A stretch of 64,000 nt of DNA from CALZBJ01 sp945619025 (GCA_945619025.1 CALZBJ010000001.1:124001-188000); one strand, 5' to 3'; counted from the stretch's first letter, positions 17,679 through 27,024 are shown. The notes: generated by a model not told the origin, from the letters alone. Program-made: numbers and translations.

Positions 17679-18725
17679 ATGGACCATTTTGGCGTAACGC
17701 TGTCGCAATTTATCATTGAAGAGCAACGACGTTTCCCAGACGCAACTGGAAATTTCACCCTTCTTATGAATGATATCGCGGTCGCGTGCAAAATGATTGC
17801 CGCAGCGGTGAAAAAAGGGCAATTAGCCAATGTTTTAGGAAGTACGGAAGATGAAAACTGTCAAGGCGAAACACAGCAAATTTTAGATGTGATCGCCAAC
17901 GAACTCTTCATCAAAAACAATATTTGGCGTGGCCACTTGTCGGCAATGGCAAGTGAAGAGATGGAAGATATCTATCCAATTCCAGAGGGCGCACCACGAG
18001 GTAATTACCTCCTTCTTTTCGACCCACTTGATGGCTCGAGCAACATTGATATTAACGGCCCGATCGGCACGATTTTCTCAATTTTACGCTCACCCAATCA
18101 CAACCCAACGAAAGAAGATTTCTTACAAAAAGGCACCGAACAAGTCTGCGCAGGCTACTGTTTATATGGCTCAGCGACGATGATGGTGATCACGATTGGT
18201 CACGGCACTCACGGCTTTACCTTAGAGCCAAGCATGGGCGAATTTATCTTAACGCACCCGAACCTCCAAATCCCCGAAACCACAAGCGAGTACGCGATTA
18301 ACCAATCGAACCGCAATGTGTGGGAAGCGCCGATGAAAGAGTACGTTGAGATGTGTGACGCCGGTAAAGATGGTCCTCGTGGTAAGAAATTTACCATGCG
18401 CTGGGTTGGTGCAATGGTGATGGATATTCATCGCCTTCTCCTTCGCGGCGGACTTTTTGCCTACCCTATGGATGAAAATATTCGTTCACGCGGCGGCCGT
18501 TTACGCCTGATGTATGAAGCAAACCCCATGGCGTTTTTAGTCGAGCAAGCCGGCGGTATCGCAAGTACCGGGTATGACCGAATTTTAGATATCGACCCAA
18601 GCGATCTTCACCAACGCGTTCCTGTGATTATGGGCTCAAAAGAGGAGATGCAAATCATCCTTGAGAAACATGAAGCCTACGCTAAAGCGCAAAACTTAGA
18701 TTTTAATCACACCACGAACGCTTAG
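17679..18725 (+). CDS. fbp: fructose-1,6-bisphosphatase, class I
   Basis: Fbp hydrolyses fructose-1,6-bisphosphate to fructose-6-phosphate, the committed gluconeogenic step. Metal and catalytic motifs are clear: DPLDGSSNID, GSATMMVITIG, the RGGRLRLMYEANPMAFLVEQAGG substrate region and a C-terminal PVIMGSKEEM. I start it at the ATG of MDHFGVTLSQFI, eight bases after GGAG, which gives 348 residues; the longest frame begins at GTG nine codons earlier. The presence of methylcitrate-cycle genes elsewhere in the window suits growth on gluconeogenic substrates. Confidence 0.96.
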   Translation: MDHFGVTLSQFIIEEQRRFPDATGNFTLLMNDIAVACKMIAAAVKKGQLANVLGSTEDENCQGETQQILDVIANELFIKNNIWRGHLSAMASEEMEDIYPIPEGAPRGNYLLLFDPLDGSSNIDINGPIGTIFSILRSPNHNPTKEDFLQKGTEQVCAGYCLYGSATMMVITIGHGTHGFTLEPSMGEFILTHPNLQIPETTSEYAINQSNRNVWEAPMKEYVEMCDAGKDGPRGKKFTMRWVGAMVMDIHRLLLRGGLFAYPMDENIRSRGGRLRLMYEANPMAFLVEQAGGIASTGYDRILDIDPSDLHQRVPVIMGSKEEMQIILEKHEAYAKAQNLDFNHTTNA

Positions 18726-18749
18726 TTCCGGTATAATAAGACCTTTTTC

Positions 18750-18782
18750 GGGTAATTCTTTCTATTGCCGAGCGAATTACCC
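18750..18782 (+). terminator. hairpin after fbp
   Basis: A perfect 9-bp stem, GGGTAATTC (18750-18758) with GAATTACCC (18774-18782), follows fbp. The downstream tract TTAAAAC is poor in T, so termination is likely but unproven. The 150 bases from here to efp are AT-rich. A TATAAT at 18849-18854 lacks a well-spaced -35. Confidence 0.5.
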
Positions 18783-18932
18783 TTAAAACGCGAATCAAAC
18801 TTTCCTAATAAAATCAGATTATTTGATTAGAATTGTGTCTAATTAATTTATAATAGGCACAATGCTGAAAGTTTCTTCGAGATACGTTACAATTACAAAA
18901 ATATTTTTATAGATCTAGGTATTTAATAAATA

Positions 18933-19502
18933 ATGGCAACATATACTACAAATCAATTTAAAAGTGGCTTAAAAATCATGCTCGACGGCGATCCCTGTTC
19001 GATCGTTGAAAACGAGATGGTTAAACCAGGCAAAGGGCAAGCATTCAACCGCGTTAAAATTCGTAACCTTAAAACCGGTCGTATTATTGAGCGTACCTTT
19101 AAATCAGGCGACTCTGTTGAAGCGGCTGATGTAATGGACGTTGAGATGCAATATCTCTATAACGACGGCGAATTTTGGCATTTCATGAATCCAGAAACCT
19201 ACGACCAAATCGGCGCAGGCGCTTCTGCGGTTGAAGACGTAAAATTATGGCTCATCGAGCAAGACGTCTGCACAGTAACTCTCTGGAACGGCGTTCCAAT
19301 TTCCGTTACTGCGCCCAACTTTATCGAAATGAAAATTGTTGAAACGGATCCCGGCCTTCGCGGCGATACAGCAGGAACAGGTGGTAAACCAGCGACATTA
19401 GAGTCAGGCGCTGTGGTACGCGTTCCGCTTTTCGTGCAACAAGATGAAATTATTAAAGTTGATACTCGCACAGGCGAATATGTATCTCGCGTTAACAAAT
19501 AA
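18933..19502 (+). CDS. efp: translation elongation factor P
   Basis: EF-P relieves ribosome stalling at polyproline. The 189-residue protein has the three-domain plan. The modifiable lysine sits at position 34 in KPGKGQAF, as in the E. coli protein lysylated by EpmA/EpmB. Here that suggests, but does not prove, the same modification. The C-terminal domain ends TRTGEYVSRV. petA begins 24 bases after the stop with no terminator between, so efp and petABC may be co-transcribed. Confidence 0.97.
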   Translation: MATYTTNQFKSGLKIMLDGDPCSIVENEMVKPGKGQAFNRVKIRNLKTGRIIERTFKSGDSVEAADVMDVEMQYLYNDGEFWHFMNPETYDQIGAGASAVEDVKLWLIEQDVCTVTLWNGVPISVTAPNFIEMKIVETDPGLRGDTAGTGGKPATLESGAVVRVPLFVQQDEIIKVDTRTGEYVSRVNK

Positions 19503-19526
19503 TATCGAATGTAATGGAGATAAGAG

Positions 19527-20135
19527 ATGAGTTCTGAGAAGATAGATCTTAAGAAAAGACGCACTCTAACCTACGCAACAACCGCAGTAGGTGCAGTCGG
19601 CGCGGCTTTTTTAGTGGGCGGTCCATTTGTAAAATCATGGATGCCTAACGAAAGAGCAAAAAATGCGGGAGCTCCCGTTGAAATTGATATTTCAAAATTA
19701 GATGCGGGCGAATTACTCCGCGTTGAGTGGCAAGGTAAGCCAGTATGGGTTTTAAAACGTACTGATGCGATGATGAAAACGGTTGAAGAGATGCCTGCAG
19801 CAAACTTAGTTGATGCAGATTCACACACCGCGTCACAACAACCTGATTATGCAACAAACCTCTTCCGTTCACGTGAAGATCGTGCCGATATCCTCGTCCT
19901 CGTAGGAATCTGTACACACTTAGGTTGCTCACCTACTTATCGTCCCGAAATTGCCCCACAAGATTTAGGTAAAGAATGGAAAGGTGGATTCTACTGCCCA
20001 TGTCACGGCTCACGCTTTGACTTAGCGGGTCGCGTATTTAAAAACCTTCCAGCTCCAACGAATCTTGTTGTGCCTGAGTATTATTACAAAACGGACAATC
20101 TAATCGTTGTTGGATTAAGCGGAGGAGAAGCATAA
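19527..20135 (+). CDS. petA: ubiquinol-cytochrome c reductase, Rieske iron-sulfur subunit
   Basis: This 202-residue subunit of the bc1 complex has a Tat-type anchor with RRTLTY at residues 11-16 and one membrane segment. The periplasmic Rieske domain binds the 2Fe-2S cluster through CTHLGC and CPCHGS. It passes electrons from ubiquinol to cytochrome c1. The ATG follows GGAGATAAGAG. The stop overlaps the petB start (TAATG), so translation is coupled. Confidence 0.97.
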   Translation: MSSEKIDLKKRRTLTYATTAVGAVGAAFLVGGPFVKSWMPNERAKNAGAPVEIDISKLDAGELLRVEWQGKPVWVLKRTDAMMKTVEEMPAANLVDADSHTASQQPDYATNLFRSREDRADILVLVGICTHLGCSPTYRPEIAPQDLGKEWKGGFYCPCHGSRFDLAGRVFKNLPAPTNLVVPEYYYKTDNLIVVGLSGGEA

Positions 20136-21409
20136 TGTCAACAAGCAATAAATCTGCAGCTATGCGTCTATGGGATTGGGTTAACGATCGCCTACCGGTG
20201 AATCGCGCACTTAAAACCCACATGACTGAATATTACGCACCGAAAAACTTTAACTTCCTCTATATTTTTGGTGTGCTCGCAATGGTCGTTCTTGTCAACC
20301 AGATCCTAACCGGTATTTGGCTTGTCATGCACTTCAAACCCGATGGCGCGTTAAGTGCAACGGGTATTCCAATTGCCTACGCATCTCTTGAAACCGCGGT
20401 AATGCGGGATACTGCCTGGATGTGGCTGATTCGCTACATGCACGCCGTTGGGGCTTCGATGTTCTTCATCGTTGTTTACATGCACATGTTCAGAGGTCTT
20501 ATCTACGGTTCACACAGAAAACCCCGTGAGCTTGTATGGATCTTTGGTATGTTAATTTACCTTGTCCTCATGGCTGAAGCGTTTATGGGATACGTTCTTC
20601 CCTACGGTCAGATGTCATTCTGGGGTGCACAGGTAATCATTTCTCTCTTTGGTGCAATTCCTTACATCGGCGACACATTAGTAACCGGTATTCGTGGGGA
20701 CTTCGTGATTTCAGAAGCAACCTTAAGCCGTTTCTTCGCACTTCACGTCATTGCACTTCCACTAGTGTTGGTAGGCCTTGTCGTTGCGCACATCTTAGCG
20801 CTTCACGAAGTGGGTTCAAATAACCCTGACGGAATCGAAATCAAAGAGCATAAAGATGAAAATGGCATTCCATTAGACGGCATCCCATTCCATCCTTACT
20901 ACACCGTACACGACACCTTTGCGGTCGGTATCTTCATGATTGTGTTTGCGCTGATTATTTTCTATGCGCCCGACATGTTTGGTCTCTTCTTAGAAAGCCC
21001 GAACTTCGAGCCAGCAAACCCACTTGCGACACCGAATCACATTGCACCGGTATGGTACTTCACCCCTTACTACTCAATTCTAAGAGCGGTTCCATCATGG
21101 TTCGGTACTCAGATTTGGGGCGTTATCGCGATGGGTGCTTCGATCGCAGTTCTCTTCTTCTTACCTTGGTTAGATAAGAGCCCTGTTAAATCGATTCGCT
21201 ATAAAGGCACCTTAACGAAAGTTCTCGTGGCTCTCTTTGTTGTTGCGTTCATCATCCTTGGTTACCTTGGTGTGGTTCCTGCAACTGACGCACGTACTTT
21301 TGTAGCGCGAATCTGCTCTATCTACTACTTCGCTTTCTTCTTCGGCATGCCTTGGTGGTCGAAAATGGATACCGTTAAACCTGTTCCAGAAAGGGTGACA
21401 ATGAAATGA
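20135..21409 (+). CDS. petB: ubiquinol-cytochrome c reductase, cytochrome b subunit
   Basis: The 424-residue subunit holds both b hemes and the two quinone sites. Heme-ligand histidines are visible in RYMHAVGASMFFIVVYMHMFRG (helix B) and FALHVIALPLVLVGLVVAH (helix D). The Qo-site motif appears as PYGQMSFWGAQV and the PEWY-like position as PVWYFTPYYSIL. Cytochrome b is not split, as expected for a bc1 rather than b6f type. The gene overlaps petA by one base and petC by four. Confidence 0.97.
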   Translation: MSTSNKSAAMRLWDWVNDRLPVNRALKTHMTEYYAPKNFNFLYIFGVLAMVVLVNQILTGIWLVMHFKPDGALSATGIPIAYASLETAVMRDTAWMWLIRYMHAVGASMFFIVVYMHMFRGLIYGSHRKPRELVWIFGMLIYLVLMAEAFMGYVLPYGQMSFWGAQVIISLFGAIPYIGDTLVTGIRGDFVISEATLSRFFALHVIALPLVLVGLVVAHILALHEVGSNNPDGIEIKEHKDENGIPLDGIPFHPYYTVHDTFAVGIFMIVFALIIFYAPDMFGLFLESPNFEPANPLATPNHIAPVWYFTPYYSILRAVPSWFGTQIWGVIAMGASIAVLFFLPWLDKSPVKSIRYKGTLTKVLVALFVVAFIILGYLGVVPATDARTFVARICSIYYFAFFFGMPWWSKMDTVKPVPERVTMK

Positions 21410-22203
21410 GAAAATTAATTACTCTACTATTTAGCTTTGTATGCTTATCGCTCTCCACTGCTTCTGCTAACACAAATACAGCAGACATTGGAAAAGTGAC
21501 CATCGACATGAAAAACAAGGCGTCGCTTCAACAAGGCGCGCAACTTTTCATGGATTACTGTTTAGGTTGTCACTCAGTTGAATTCCAACGCTATAACGTT
21601 ACAGCACGTGATATCGGAATTGAACTCGATGATCTTAAAAAGAACTATATGCACGTCGGTAGCTACGATGTTCGTGAAGATGAGTTCAATCTTGCGAAAG
21701 AAGGTGACTTAATCTATACCGCAATGAGCCGCGTTGATGGTGGAAACTGGTTAGGAACGGCTCCTCCAGATTTATCAACCATCGTTCGTGCAAAAGGCGC
21801 AGATTATATCTACCGCTATCTCATGAGCTTCTACGTTGACGAAACTCGCCCTGTTGGGGTAAACAACGTAGCATTTGAGGGCGCAGGTATGCCTCACGTT
21901 CTTGCAGAACTTCAAGGAATTTATGCACCGGTAACGGAAACCGTTAAAGTTGATCCTAAATGTAAAGGTGACGACTGTGAAACGCTTTCTGTAGTCGTCG
22001 GTACTCAAAAGATCAAAGACGGTCTTTTAACCGAAGAAGAGTATAAAGTAGCCGTAAATGACATTACCAACTTCTTAGCGTATGTGTCAGAACCAGCTCA
22101 ATTACTCCGTGCAAAATATGGTCCTTGGGTGATTGGTTTCTTAATTATCTTTACCCTACTTGCGTATGCTTTAAATCGCGAATACTGGAAAGATGTTAAA
22201 TAA
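21406..22203 (+). CDS. petC: ubiquinol-cytochrome c reductase, cytochrome c1 subunit
   Basis: The 265-residue precursor begins with a signal peptide (cleavage near ASA, residues 19-21). It binds heme c through CLGCH at residues 52-56. The probable methionine axial ligand is in GAGMPHVLAELQG. A C-terminal membrane anchor (WVIGFLIIFTLLAYAL) ends in REYWKDVK. An insert with a second Cys pair (DPKCKGDDCETL) lies before the anchor. It completes petABC, the entry point of electrons to cytochrome c oxidases. Confidence 0.96.
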   Translation: MRKLITLLFSFVCLSLSTASANTNTADIGKVTIDMKNKASLQQGAQLFMDYCLGCHSVEFQRYNVTARDIGIELDDLKKNYMHVGSYDVREDEFNLAKEGDLIYTAMSRVDGGNWLGTAPPDLSTIVRAKGADYIYRYLMSFYVDETRPVGVNNVAFEGAGMPHVLAELQGIYAPVTETVKVDPKCKGDDCETLSVVVGTQKIKDGLLTEEEYKVAVNDITNFLAYVSEPAQLLRAKYGPWVIGFLIIFTLLAYALNREYWKDVK

Positions 22204-22230
22204 TCCAAACGCCTGATAATCTATTCATTT

Positions 22231-22256
22231 AAGGAGCGAAAATTGGTTCGCTCCTT
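22231..22256 (+). terminator. hairpin between petC and sspA
   Basis: A perfect 10-bp stem, AAGGAGCGAA with TTCGCTCCTT, sits 28 bases after petC. It is followed by AACTTATTTAG rather than a T run, so it may be a weak terminator or an mRNA 3'-end stabiliser. Confidence 0.5.
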
Positions 22257-22284
22257 AACTTATTTAGTTTAAAAGGAGATCTTA

Positions 22285-22893
22285 ATGTCAACTCGCCGCA
22301 ATGGCTTTACCTTATATCTTGAAAAGAATTCTTTGGATGCTGATCGTGTTGCGATTACGTTACTTGAGAAAAACATCACCTGTGATCAAGTCGTCGTCGA
22401 TACGAGCAATCCTCCGGAGGATCTACTTGATGTTAATTCTCAATTAATTCTCCCCACATTGATTACGCGTGAAGTTGCGCTTTATCACACAGACACCATC
22501 TTAGAGTTCTTAGACGAACGCTTCCCCCATCCCCCTCTTCTTCCCAACGACCCCATCAATCGAGCAAAATTCCGCTTAACTCTCCGTAAAATTGTTGATG
22601 AATGGTACCCATTAGTGGAAAAACTGATTGGTCGTAAAACGGCGGATACCAAAACGAACAAAGCGATCGGCAATCTACTTGTCGCCCATGCACCCCTCTT
22701 TGAAGAGACCGAATTTTTCCAAAGTGATGAATTTAGCCTAATCGATGCCACCATCGCGCCATTTTTATGGTGGGTTAATCATCTTGAAGTGCCGATTCCA
22801 AGCAAAGCGGAAGCGACGATGCTCTATAGCGAACGTCTGCTCGATCGAGACTCGGTGAAAGCACTCTTTGATAAAAAAACGCGCCTAAGCTAG
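22285..22893 (+). CDS. sspA: stringent starvation protein A
   Basis: SspA is a glutathione-S-transferase-fold protein that binds RNA polymerase and supports stress and starvation transcription. The 202-residue protein has an N-terminal thioredoxin-like domain and a C-terminal helical domain. Its position between petABC and sspB is the usual one. The N-terminal sequence (FTLYLEKNSLDADRVAITLLEKN) is more divergent from E. coli than its neighbours are. The start follows AAAAGGAGATCTTA. Confidence 0.9.
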   Translation: MSTRRNGFTLYLEKNSLDADRVAITLLEKNITCDQVVVDTSNPPEDLLDVNSQLILPTLITREVALYHTDTILEFLDERFPHPPLLPNDPINRAKFRLTLRKIVDEWYPLVEKLIGRKTADTKTNKAIGNLLVAHAPLFEETEFFQSDEFSLIDATIAPFLWWVNHLEVPIPSKAEATMLYSERLLDRDSVKALFDKKTRLS

Positions 22894-22987
22894 CCGTTTA
22901 GTCTTAACCCCATTAAAATGGCGACCTAGAGTGCGTTAATCACCAACCCGCTCAACCTTGTTTACTTGTTTCAGATGAGATTTAATC

Positions 22988-23527
22988 ATGCGCCTAATGA
23001 CTTCCAATAAACCCTACTTAATCCGCGCAATGTTTGACTGGATTATCGATAACAACTGCACGCCCCACCTTGTGGTCGATGCAACGCTTCCCTTTGTTGA
23101 AGTGCCTGAACAATATATCGATAATGGGCGTATTATCTTAAATATCGCGCCCAGCGCGACGCAAAGCTTGTTATTAGGCGATGATTGGATCACATTTTCG
23201 GCACGCTTTTCGGGCGTAAAATACGACATCTCGCTTCCAATCGGGGCGATCGCCGCCATCTACGCACAAGAAAATGCGCAAGGCATGGGCTTTGAAACTG
23301 AAGCGCTTCTTGAAGATGAGTATGAAGAAAAAGCCACCATCGCACCAAGTAAAACCTCTAAACCGATCCTTAATATCGTAGAAGATCACAATGAAGATGA
23401 TCATGATGCGACTGACTATGATGAGGATAATGCCCGAGATAATCACGATGATTCCGAGCACGATGACGATGAGCCAACGCCGCCGACAAAAAGACGTGGC
23501 AAACCCACGCTTAAAATCATAAAATAG
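22988..23527 (+). CDS. sspB: ClpXP protease specificity-enhancing factor SspB
   Basis: SspB tethers ssrA-tagged proteins to ClpXP. The substrate-binding fold starts NKPYLIRAMFDWIIDN, followed by the conserved TPHLVVDA and VPEQYIDNGRIILNIAP. Its tail is long and very acidic (HNEDDHDATDYDEDNARD.. and further Asp/His-rich sequence), ending in RRGKPTLKIIK, which matches the ClpX-docking XB peptide. The flexible linker here is longer and more charged than I expect. MTS at residue 4 is an alternative start. Confidence 0.95.
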   Translation: MRLMTSNKPYLIRAMFDWIIDNNCTPHLVVDATLPFVEVPEQYIDNGRIILNIAPSATQSLLLGDDWITFSARFSGVKYDISLPIGAIAAIYAQENAQGMGFETEALLEDEYEEKATIAPSKTSKPILNIVEDHNEDDHDATDYDEDNARDNHDDSEHDDDEPTPPTKRRGKPTLKIIK

Positions 23528-23570
23528 CGAGTCAATACAGTTCGTTTTTGCGTAAGAGCGAGGTAATCAA

Positions 23571-24215
23571 ATGGCGCAACCCAAAATCATTTTGACTCAC
23601 GGCATTTTTGAGTTCCCGCTCTTTATGACGCCGCTTGCCAATAAGCTCGAAGCGCTTGGCTATGAAACCGTGCATTTTTGCTACCGCTCTGTACGGCAAA
23701 CTCTTGAAGAAAATACCCGTGATTTTGCTGAATTTATCCAAAAAGAGACCGAAAATGGTGAGCCTGCCGTTTTAATTGGGCATAGCCTTGGGTCACTGGT
23801 GATTCAGTTTACGCTTGCGGCTTACCCTGAGCTTAACATCTCACACGCGATTGCAATCACCCCACCCTTTCAAGGCTCGACCATCACCCAAAATCTTGAC
23901 GATAAGAATTTAAGTTTTATCGTGGGTCGTGCGCTTAATGCACTTTTGCCGCAGAAAAATCGCTGGCAAAGCCCGGTCCCGCTTGGCGTCATTGCCGGCA
24001 CTAAATCCTTTGGGATTACCAAACTATTTCTAAAAAATGATCGCCCCAACGATGGCACGCTCTATGTCGATGAAACCGAGATCGAAGGGATGACCGATCA
24101 TATAACGCTCCCCGAATCTCATACGGAAATTCTTCTTTCAAAAGAGCTCGCCGAGCTCTGCGATGCATTTATTCAGCATACAACTTTTAACGTTCCCACC
24201 GACACCGACGCTTGA
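23571..24215 (+). CDS. small alpha/beta hydrolase
   Basis: This 214-residue cytosolic alpha/beta hydrolase has an oxyanion-type ILTHGIFEF strand-loop (residues 6-14) and the nucleophile elbow GHSLGS (about residues 67-72). A C-terminal DHITLPESHTEIL segment holds the likely catalytic His. The fold resembles esterase/lipase-like hydrolases without a lid; the substrate is unknown. GAGGT precedes the ATG. It stands 43 bases downstream of sspB and converges on xseA with a gap of only 15 bases. Confidence 0.75.
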   Translation: MAQPKIILTHGIFEFPLFMTPLANKLEALGYETVHFCYRSVRQTLEENTRDFAEFIQKETENGEPAVLIGHSLGSLVIQFTLAAYPELNISHAIAITPPFQGSTITQNLDDKNLSFIVGRALNALLPQKNRWQSPVPLGVIAGTKSFGITKLFLKNDRPNDGTLYVDETEIEGMTDHITLPESHTEILLSKELAELCDAFIQHTTFNVPTDTDA

Positions 24216-24230
24216 TAGACTTTTACCACC

Positions 24231-25595
24231 TTATACGCCCTTATTATGCGGAAAATTCTCATGCGAGGTAACGCTTTCCGCACGCGCTGTCACCTCACCA
24301 TCGCTTAATACAATGGTCAGCTCATCGCCTTGATTCACTGAGGCCACCGATGAAATCAATTGATCGCCCGATTTCACCGCGCTGTAACCGCGAGATAATA
24401 CGGCAAGCGGATTTAGATTATTGAGTCTTCCCACTAACGATTCAAAGCTCTGCGCCTCTTGCGTCTGCTTGCGTTTTACAGCATCTGCCATACGACTCTC
24501 AAACCCTGATAACTGTTGCGATAGCATCGCTTGTTGCCCTGCTAAATGCCGCAGATTAAGCCTTGCCTCGTAGTTAGTTAGCTGTTGCTGATAACGATTG
24601 AGTCGTTTTACCATTAAATGCTCGAGCTTTTCTGAGAGATGCCCGAGCGTTTGTCTTGATTCTTTTAAAAAGTGCGCCGGCTGCTGCGCTTGTAAACGAA
24701 GCGATAAACGGTGGAGATAACGGCGATACTTTGTCACTTTTTCTCTCACCACTCCCATCATTCGCATCTCAAAAAGATCGAGCGCTTGGCGTAATTCATC
24801 TTGGGAAACTGCTGAGAGTTTTGCGGCCATCGTGGGGGTTTCTGCGCGAAGGTCCGCTACATAATCTGCAATCGTAGTATCGGTTTCATGGCCAACCCCG
24901 CTAATAATGGGAATATTTGAAGCAAAAATTGCTCGCGCCACTGCTTCATCGTTAAACGCCCAGAGATCTTCAATGGAACCGCCCCCGCGCACAAGCAAAA
25001 TCACATCCACTTCCGCTCGCGCATTCGCTATATTGAGCGCATTTACAATGGATGCCGGCGCCTCTGCCCCTTGCACAAGACTTGGGTAAAGAACGGTTTC
25101 AATATCGGGACGATGGAGCCGAAGAGTTTTTAACACATCTTGCAACGCCGCCGCACTTTGTGAGGTGACAATCCCGATTTTACGCGGGTGGGCGGGAATT
25201 ATTTTTTTATGATGCGGCTCAAATAACCCTTCCAATCGAAGTTGATTTTTAAGCTTTTCAAAGGCAGCGTAAAGCGCACCGACGCCTTGAGGGGATACTT
25301 GATTGGCCACCAATTGATACTCACCACGAGGCGCATAGAGCGTAATTGATCCGCGAATCTCTACCTTTTCCCCTTGCCGTAATAACTCACGAAATTTGTC
25401 CGCCTGCGTTCGCCACGCCACCACCCGAAGGCTCGCGCCACTATCTTTTAAACTAAAATAGACATGCCCTGACGCGGGAAACGCAATGTTGGAAATTTCC
25501 CCCTCCACCACGCAGTGGAAAAATGATCCCTCCAATTGCTGTTTAATCTGATGGGTTAATTCCGATACCGTCAGCGCGCGCATCTCATTTAACAT
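24231..25595 (-). CDS. xseA: exodeoxyribonuclease VII large subunit
   Basis: The 454-residue catalytic subunit of Exo VII degrades single-stranded DNA to oligonucleotides. An N-terminal OB fold carries FPASGHVYFSLKD. The nuclease core carries IGIVTSQSAAALQDVL, VDVILLVRGGGSIEDLWAFN and ISGVGHETD. A long coiled coil and the C-terminal SRGYSAV motif follow. AAGGAGCATTGCG precedes the ATG. It lies 14 bases downstream of mazG, so the two form an operon. xseB is not adjacent. Confidence 0.96.
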   Translation of the reverse strand: MLNEMRALTVSELTHQIKQQLEGSFFHCVVEGEISNIAFPASGHVYFSLKDSGASLRVVAWRTQADKFRELLRQGEKVEIRGSITLYAPRGEYQLVANQVSPQGVGALYAAFEKLKNQLRLEGLFEPHHKKIIPAHPRKIGIVTSQSAAALQDVLKTLRLHRPDIETVLYPSLVQGAEAPASIVNALNIANARAEVDVILLVRGGGSIEDLWAFNDEAVARAIFASNIPIISGVGHETDTTIADYVADLRAETPTMAAKLSAVSQDELRQALDLFEMRMMGVVREKVTKYRRYLHRLSLRLQAQQPAHFLKESRQTLGHLSEKLEHLMVKRLNRYQQQLTNYEARLNLRHLAGQQAMLSQQLSGFESRMADAVKRKQTQEAQSFESLVGRLNNLNPLAVLSRGYSAVKSGDQLISSVASVNQGDELTIVLSDGEVTARAESVTSHENFPHNKGV

Positions 25596-25609
25596 CGCAA
25601 TGCTCCTTA

Positions 25610-26410
25610 TTATGACCGTTTAAGCGGATGATTCATGGATTCTCCATCTGGAAGCTCCGCGGCTTTTGCATCATTCCACGCCGCGTCCATCTCTTCTAAT
25701 GTCGCTTCTCCAAAACGATCCCCCACGGCCGCTTCAACATGACTAAAACGTCTCTGAAATTTTACGTTTGTGCGACTAATCGCCCGCTCAGGATCGATCT
25801 CTAAATGACGCGCAACATTCACAAGAGCAAAGAGAAGATCGCCAAATTCAGCCTCTAAATCAGCCTTGGAACCCTTCTGAAGTTCAGCCTGAAACTCACC
25901 CCTCTCCTCTTCCACCTTCGCCCACACATCGTCAAAATTATCCCAATCAAAGCCAACGCTCGCCGCTTTTTTCTGCAGATCAAACGCTCGTTTTAAGCCC
26001 GAAAAAGTAGGATCGAGTGCGCTTAAGAGCCCCTTTTCTTCCCCTTTTATTTTCGCCTCTTCCGCTTTAATACGATGCCAATCAGCCTTTTGTTCCGCTT
26101 CATTTTCGTAAGTTTTCCCAGCAAAGACGTGGGGGTGACGCCGAATCATCTTTTCATTTAAGGTATTAGCCACGTCGATAAAATTAAACGCGCGACGCTC
26201 TGAAGCAATTTGCGCATGCAATAAGATCTGCAATAGTAGATCCCCAAGCTCCTCTTGAAGATGGGCATCGTCCTTTTCTAAGATCGCTTCCACCACTTCA
26301 GCGCCCTCCTCTTCCAGATAAGGAATCAACGATTCGTGCGTCTGTTTGCGATCCCAAGGACAGCCATTTTCAGCGCGAAGGGCGGCGATTGTCTTGAGTA
26401 ATTGCTCCAT
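25610..26410 (-). CDS. mazG: nucleoside triphosphate pyrophosphohydrolase MazG
   Basis: MazG hydrolyses NTPs and dNTPs to the monophosphate and helps to clear damaged nucleotides. The 266-residue protein has the tandem MazG arrangement. The first domain holds CPWDRKQTHESLIPYLEEEGAEVVEAI with EELGDLLLQILLHAQ. The second holds LEAEFGDLLFALVNVARHL and an RRFSHVE motif. It is the first gene of the mazG-xseA unit and faces a 614-base AT-rich gap. Confidence 0.95.
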   Translation of the reverse strand: MEQLLKTIAALRAENGCPWDRKQTHESLIPYLEEEGAEVVEAILEKDDAHLQEELGDLLLQILLHAQIASERRAFNFIDVANTLNEKMIRRHPHVFAGKTYENEAEQKADWHRIKAEEAKIKGEEKGLLSALDPTFSGLKRAFDLQKKAASVGFDWDNFDDVWAKVEEERGEFQAELQKGSKADLEAEFGDLLFALVNVARHLEIDPERAISRTNVKFQRRFSHVEAAVGDRFGEATLEEMDAAWNDAKAAELPDGESMNHPLKRS

Positions 26411-27024
26411 TGTGGCCTCATTTTAGATGATTTAAGAATGGAATTATCATAGCCTATTTCCGTTTTTCATGCCCAATCTCCCACTAAAATCGCCCGCTTT
26501 TTCCTCACAAGCGAAGCGCCTTTATATGAAATGTTTATAAAAATGAATAAAAAATTATTCCGATAAGAAAATAAGTGATTTTCAGAATCTTAACGCATTT
26601 TTTATTTGAGTAGCAGACAAATCGAGTTATCCAAAGATACTCACAATACCTGTGGATAACTCTTGGGATATCGTAAAAAAAAGCCCGTTTAAGAGTGTAC
26701 AAATGCCCGTTTTAAAAATATGACTACTAATTGGTCAATCTTCCAAACTCCGCTGTTTTCAACGTTTTGCACAAATCGGGTGTTGACAAAATTTTAAAAT
26801 TTTGAAACCCGCATAAGAATCGAACGCAAGAAAAATTTATCACAAGTCAAGCCAAAAACCATCAATTTTTGACCATTTTATGACTTGACTTTTTCCGTTT
26901 ACAAAAATCAATACTCCACTAGATTATTCACATAAAACTTTTAGCTTTGCTAAAATGGACGGTTCACTTTTAAAGAATTTTATCGTTTCTTTTATTCACT
27001 AAAATTGTAAGGAATGACTCCTCC
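26411..27024. other. long AT-rich divergent intergenic region with DnaA-box-like sites
   Basis: There is no convincing gene here. It holds a 40-base stretch with no C at 26521-26560. There is a perfect DnaA box (TGTGGATAA, 26651-26659), a TTATTCACA consensus match (26924-26932) and a one-off match, TTATCCAAA (26627-26635). The direct repeat GCCCGTTT occurs at about 26684 and 26705. A palindromic AAAATTTTAAAATTTT core begins at 26787. AAGTCAAG at 26844 pairs with CTTGACTT at 26883. A possible kdsB promoter is TTCACA-N18-TAAAAT (26927-26956). It may be a replication-initiation or DnaA-regulated region, but GATC sites are absent and base skew was not measured. Confidence 0.4.

Noticed and set aside
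26683..26712. Two GCCCGTTT direct repeats as an iteron array
   Set aside because: Only two copies, about 21 bases apart, could be found, too few to call iterons. They are mentioned only within the intergenic entry.
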